A stretch of DNA of 64,000 nucleotides. It comes from Parabacteroides sp. FAFU027. GTDB lineage: Bacteria > Bacteroidota > Bacteroidia > Bacteroidales > UBA7332. The translations under genes and the position numbers were made by a program. Positions 62,796-64,000 of the stretch are shown here, one piece after another (within the stretch, counting starts at the first letter, position 1; each line of letters begins with the position of its first letter). Location: contig NZ_JAKZKV010000004.1 in NCBI RefSeq assembly GCF_022808675.1, positions 124,001 to 188,000 of the forward strand, given 5' to 3'. The notes under the pieces were generated by a model, which was not told the origin of the DNA, ran no database searches, and saw nothing but the letters and a program-made list of their open reading frames with translations.

Positions 62796-63785
62796 TTACT
62801 TATAGAAATTCTTCTCGAAGGCATTAAACTCATTCCGACCCCGGATAATTCGTTGCCATACAGCTTTCAGGAAGCCGAATCCGTATCCGAAAAGCTGTGT
62901 AAATGCCGCCGGAATAGCTAACAGGCCAACGATAAAGCTTTTGTTGGAAATGGTTGCGTCCAGCAAAATCAGCAGGCAATAAAGCGCAATAGGAATCAGG
63001 CTGTAAATGCAGAAAATGCTGCAAAGAACCAGGAACAGCGTTCCCACCGTAAAGACAGCCGGCAGAAGGTGGACCGTTTTGAGTGATTCCGGGTATTTTT
63101 TGTAAAGGTTGATACGGGCAATCCCGGAGTTATAGACTTGTTTGTAGAATTTGCGCAAATCCACACGGCGTTTGTGAAATACCCACGCTTTGGGGAAAAG
63201 GCGTACTTTGCATCCCGCTTTGTAAAGGCGGATACTAAAGTCGATGTCCTCTCCGAATCGCATGTCGGAAAAGCCGTTCAGTTTGTTAAATACGTCAGCC
63301 CGGATGCCCATGTTGAAGCTGCGCGGATAGAACTTGTCCAATTGCTTCTTCCCGCCGCGGATACCTCCGGTGGTGAAGAATGAGGTCATGCCGTAGTTGA
63401 TCGCTTTCTGCATGCGGGTAAATGAATCGTGTGCACGATCCGGACCGCCAAACGCATCGCAGGGATTGTTGCTCAGTTCCATATATACCTCGGTCAGGTA
63501 ATAGGGCGGAATGATGCAGTCTGAGTCAAGAATAATCAGGTAATCGCCATTGGCATACTCCGCCCCGTAGTTTCGTGAAGCACCGGGTCCGGAATTGGGC
63601 TTGATGAAGTAGAAGACCTTCAGCTGTGCTTCGTATCTTTTTACCACATCGCGGCAGGTGAGGCTTGATCCATCTTCCACGACAATTACTTCAAAGTCTT
63701 TGAAGGTTTGCTGTGTCAGGCTTTCCAGCAGTTCGTCCACCTCTTGCGGACGATTATATACGGGGATTATGAGCGAGAATTGCAT
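62796..63785 (-). CDS. Family 2 glycosyltransferase
   Basis: 329 residues. The GT-A start (FSLIIPVYNRPQEVDELLES, then VIVVEDGS) and the metal-binding YLIILDSDCIIPP (DxD) are clear, as is RFGEDIDFSIRLYKAGCKVR with the ED acceptor region. The C terminus has two membrane helices (about 245-275 and 285-310). Such enzymes add sugars to lipid-linked glycans at the inner membrane; the acceptor is unknown. A -7 box (TATATTTG on the minus strand, 63816-63823) is upstream. Confidence 0.93.
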   Translation of the reverse strand: MQFSLIIPVYNRPQEVDELLESLTQQTFKDFEVIVVEDGSSLTCRDVVKRYEAQLKVFYFIKPNSGPGASRNYGAEYANGDYLIILDSDCIIPPYYLTEVYMELSNNPCDAFGGPDRAHDSFTRMQKAINYGMTSFFTTGGIRGGKKQLDKFYPRSFNMGIRADVFNKLNGFSDMRFGEDIDFSIRLYKAGCKVRLFPKAWVFHKRRVDLRKFYKQVYNSGIARINLYKKYPESLKTVHLLPAVFTVGTLFLVLCSIFCIYSLIPIALYCLLILLDATISNKSFIVGLLAIPAAFTQLFGYGFGFLKAVWQRIIRGRNEFNAFEKNFYK

Positions 63786-63815
63786 GGCTAAGTGTTTTGC
63801 GGGTTATCTGAGATT

Positions 63816-63823
63816 CAAATATA
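63816..63823 (-). promoter_or_regulatory. Candidate -7 box (TATATTTG) for the glycosyltransferase gene
   Basis: TATATTTG on the minus strand, 30 bases before the start codon. Confidence 0.5.
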
Positions 63824-63857
63824 GCACAAAAAAGAGAGAACCCTTTTACATATAACA

Positions 63858-63896
63858 AAAAACGGGGACCGAAATCTGATTCCGTTCCCCGTTTAT
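63858..63896 (-). terminator. Terminator after efp
   Basis: Arms AAACGGGGA.CG / CG.TCCCCGTTT around a short loop, just past the efp stop codon on the minus strand; the plus-strand A-run gives the T-tract. Confidence 0.75.
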
Positions 63897-63921
63897 ATAT
63901 GGGATGTGTTGTTCCGAAAGA

Positions 63922-64000
63922 TTATTTCGCGCGCTCTATATAAGAACCGTCGCGGGTGTCGATTTTGATTTTTTCTCCGGTTTCGATGAACAACGGTACA
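63922..64000 (-). CDS. efp: Elongation factor P, C-terminal end only
   Basis: The last 25 codons are in the window: VPLFIETGEKIKIDTRDGSY then IERAK and stop. This is the conserved C terminus of EF-P, which helps ribosomes through polyproline stretches. The 5' part lies beyond the right edge. Confidence 0.92.
   Translation of the reverse strand, partial: VPLFIETGEKIKIDTRDGSYIERAK

Overview
The window comes from a member of the Bacteroidota, most likely a saccharolytic Bacteroidales. The evidence is two SusC/SusD pairs, many lipoproteins with a Bacteroidota-type lipobox, a hybrid two-component regulator, TAnnTTTG promoter boxes and the GH32/MFS/fructokinase gene order of a fructan locus. I cannot narrow the genus from sequence alone. 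No rRNA, tRNA or CRISPR array was seen.

Layout. 1-12.1 kb (minus strand): a glycan-uptake operon with a six-hairpin glycosidase, three fasciclin-domain lipoproteins (one cut by the window edge) and a SusC/SusD pair. An AraC-type regulator lies just upstream at 12.5-13.4 kb. 13.5-32.4 kb: mostly housekeeping and single genes. These are a DUF3109 protein, phosphoglycerate mutase gpmI, a three-gene cluster (two small lipoproteins plus a YgiC-like ATP-grasp ligase), an exported nickel superoxide dismutase, a DUF4846 protein, a K+ channel, cstA, lpxH, a MIP18/DUF59 protein, radC, two tandem pectinesterases, an FMN-binding protein, an inositol monophosphatase and a secreted GH13 alpha-glucosidase. 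Long intergenic hairpins are dense around 24-27.6 kb.

32.4-50.6 kb (plus strand) is a fructan utilisation locus: regulatory region with three copies of a 35-bp element, small ORF, SusC, SusD, surface lipoprotein, two GH32 enzymes, an ISAs1-type insertion, sugar MFS transporter, fructokinase and a hybrid two-component sensor with a periplasmic sugar-binding domain. Inferred flow: surface binding and cleavage, SusCD import, periplasmic GH32 cleavage to fructose, MFS uptake, phosphorylation by fructokinase, with periplasmic sugar sensed by the hybrid regulator. The order matches the Bacteroides thetaiotaomicron BT1754-BT1763 locus as I know it.

50.6-64 kb is an accessory, repeat-rich stretch. 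It holds a methyltransferase, a DUF6266-like pair of unknown proteins, an RteC-like protein, a REP-associated tyrosine transposase flanked by two-hairpin repeat units, a SWIM zinc-finger protein, a lipoprotein plus a large ABCG-type transporter lying between a complete DUF6266-like gene and a relic of the same gene's 3' end, a family 2 glycosyltransferase and the 3' end of efp.

The signals most worth following are: the repeated 35-bp promoter element with fixed spacing to the -7 box; the GH32 enzyme with Glu in place of the nucleophile Asp; the ATP-grasp/RGGFG-lipoprotein cluster; the Sec-exported Ni-SOD; the RAYT/REPIN-like unit; and the duplicated DUF6266 3' ends bracketing an ABC island.
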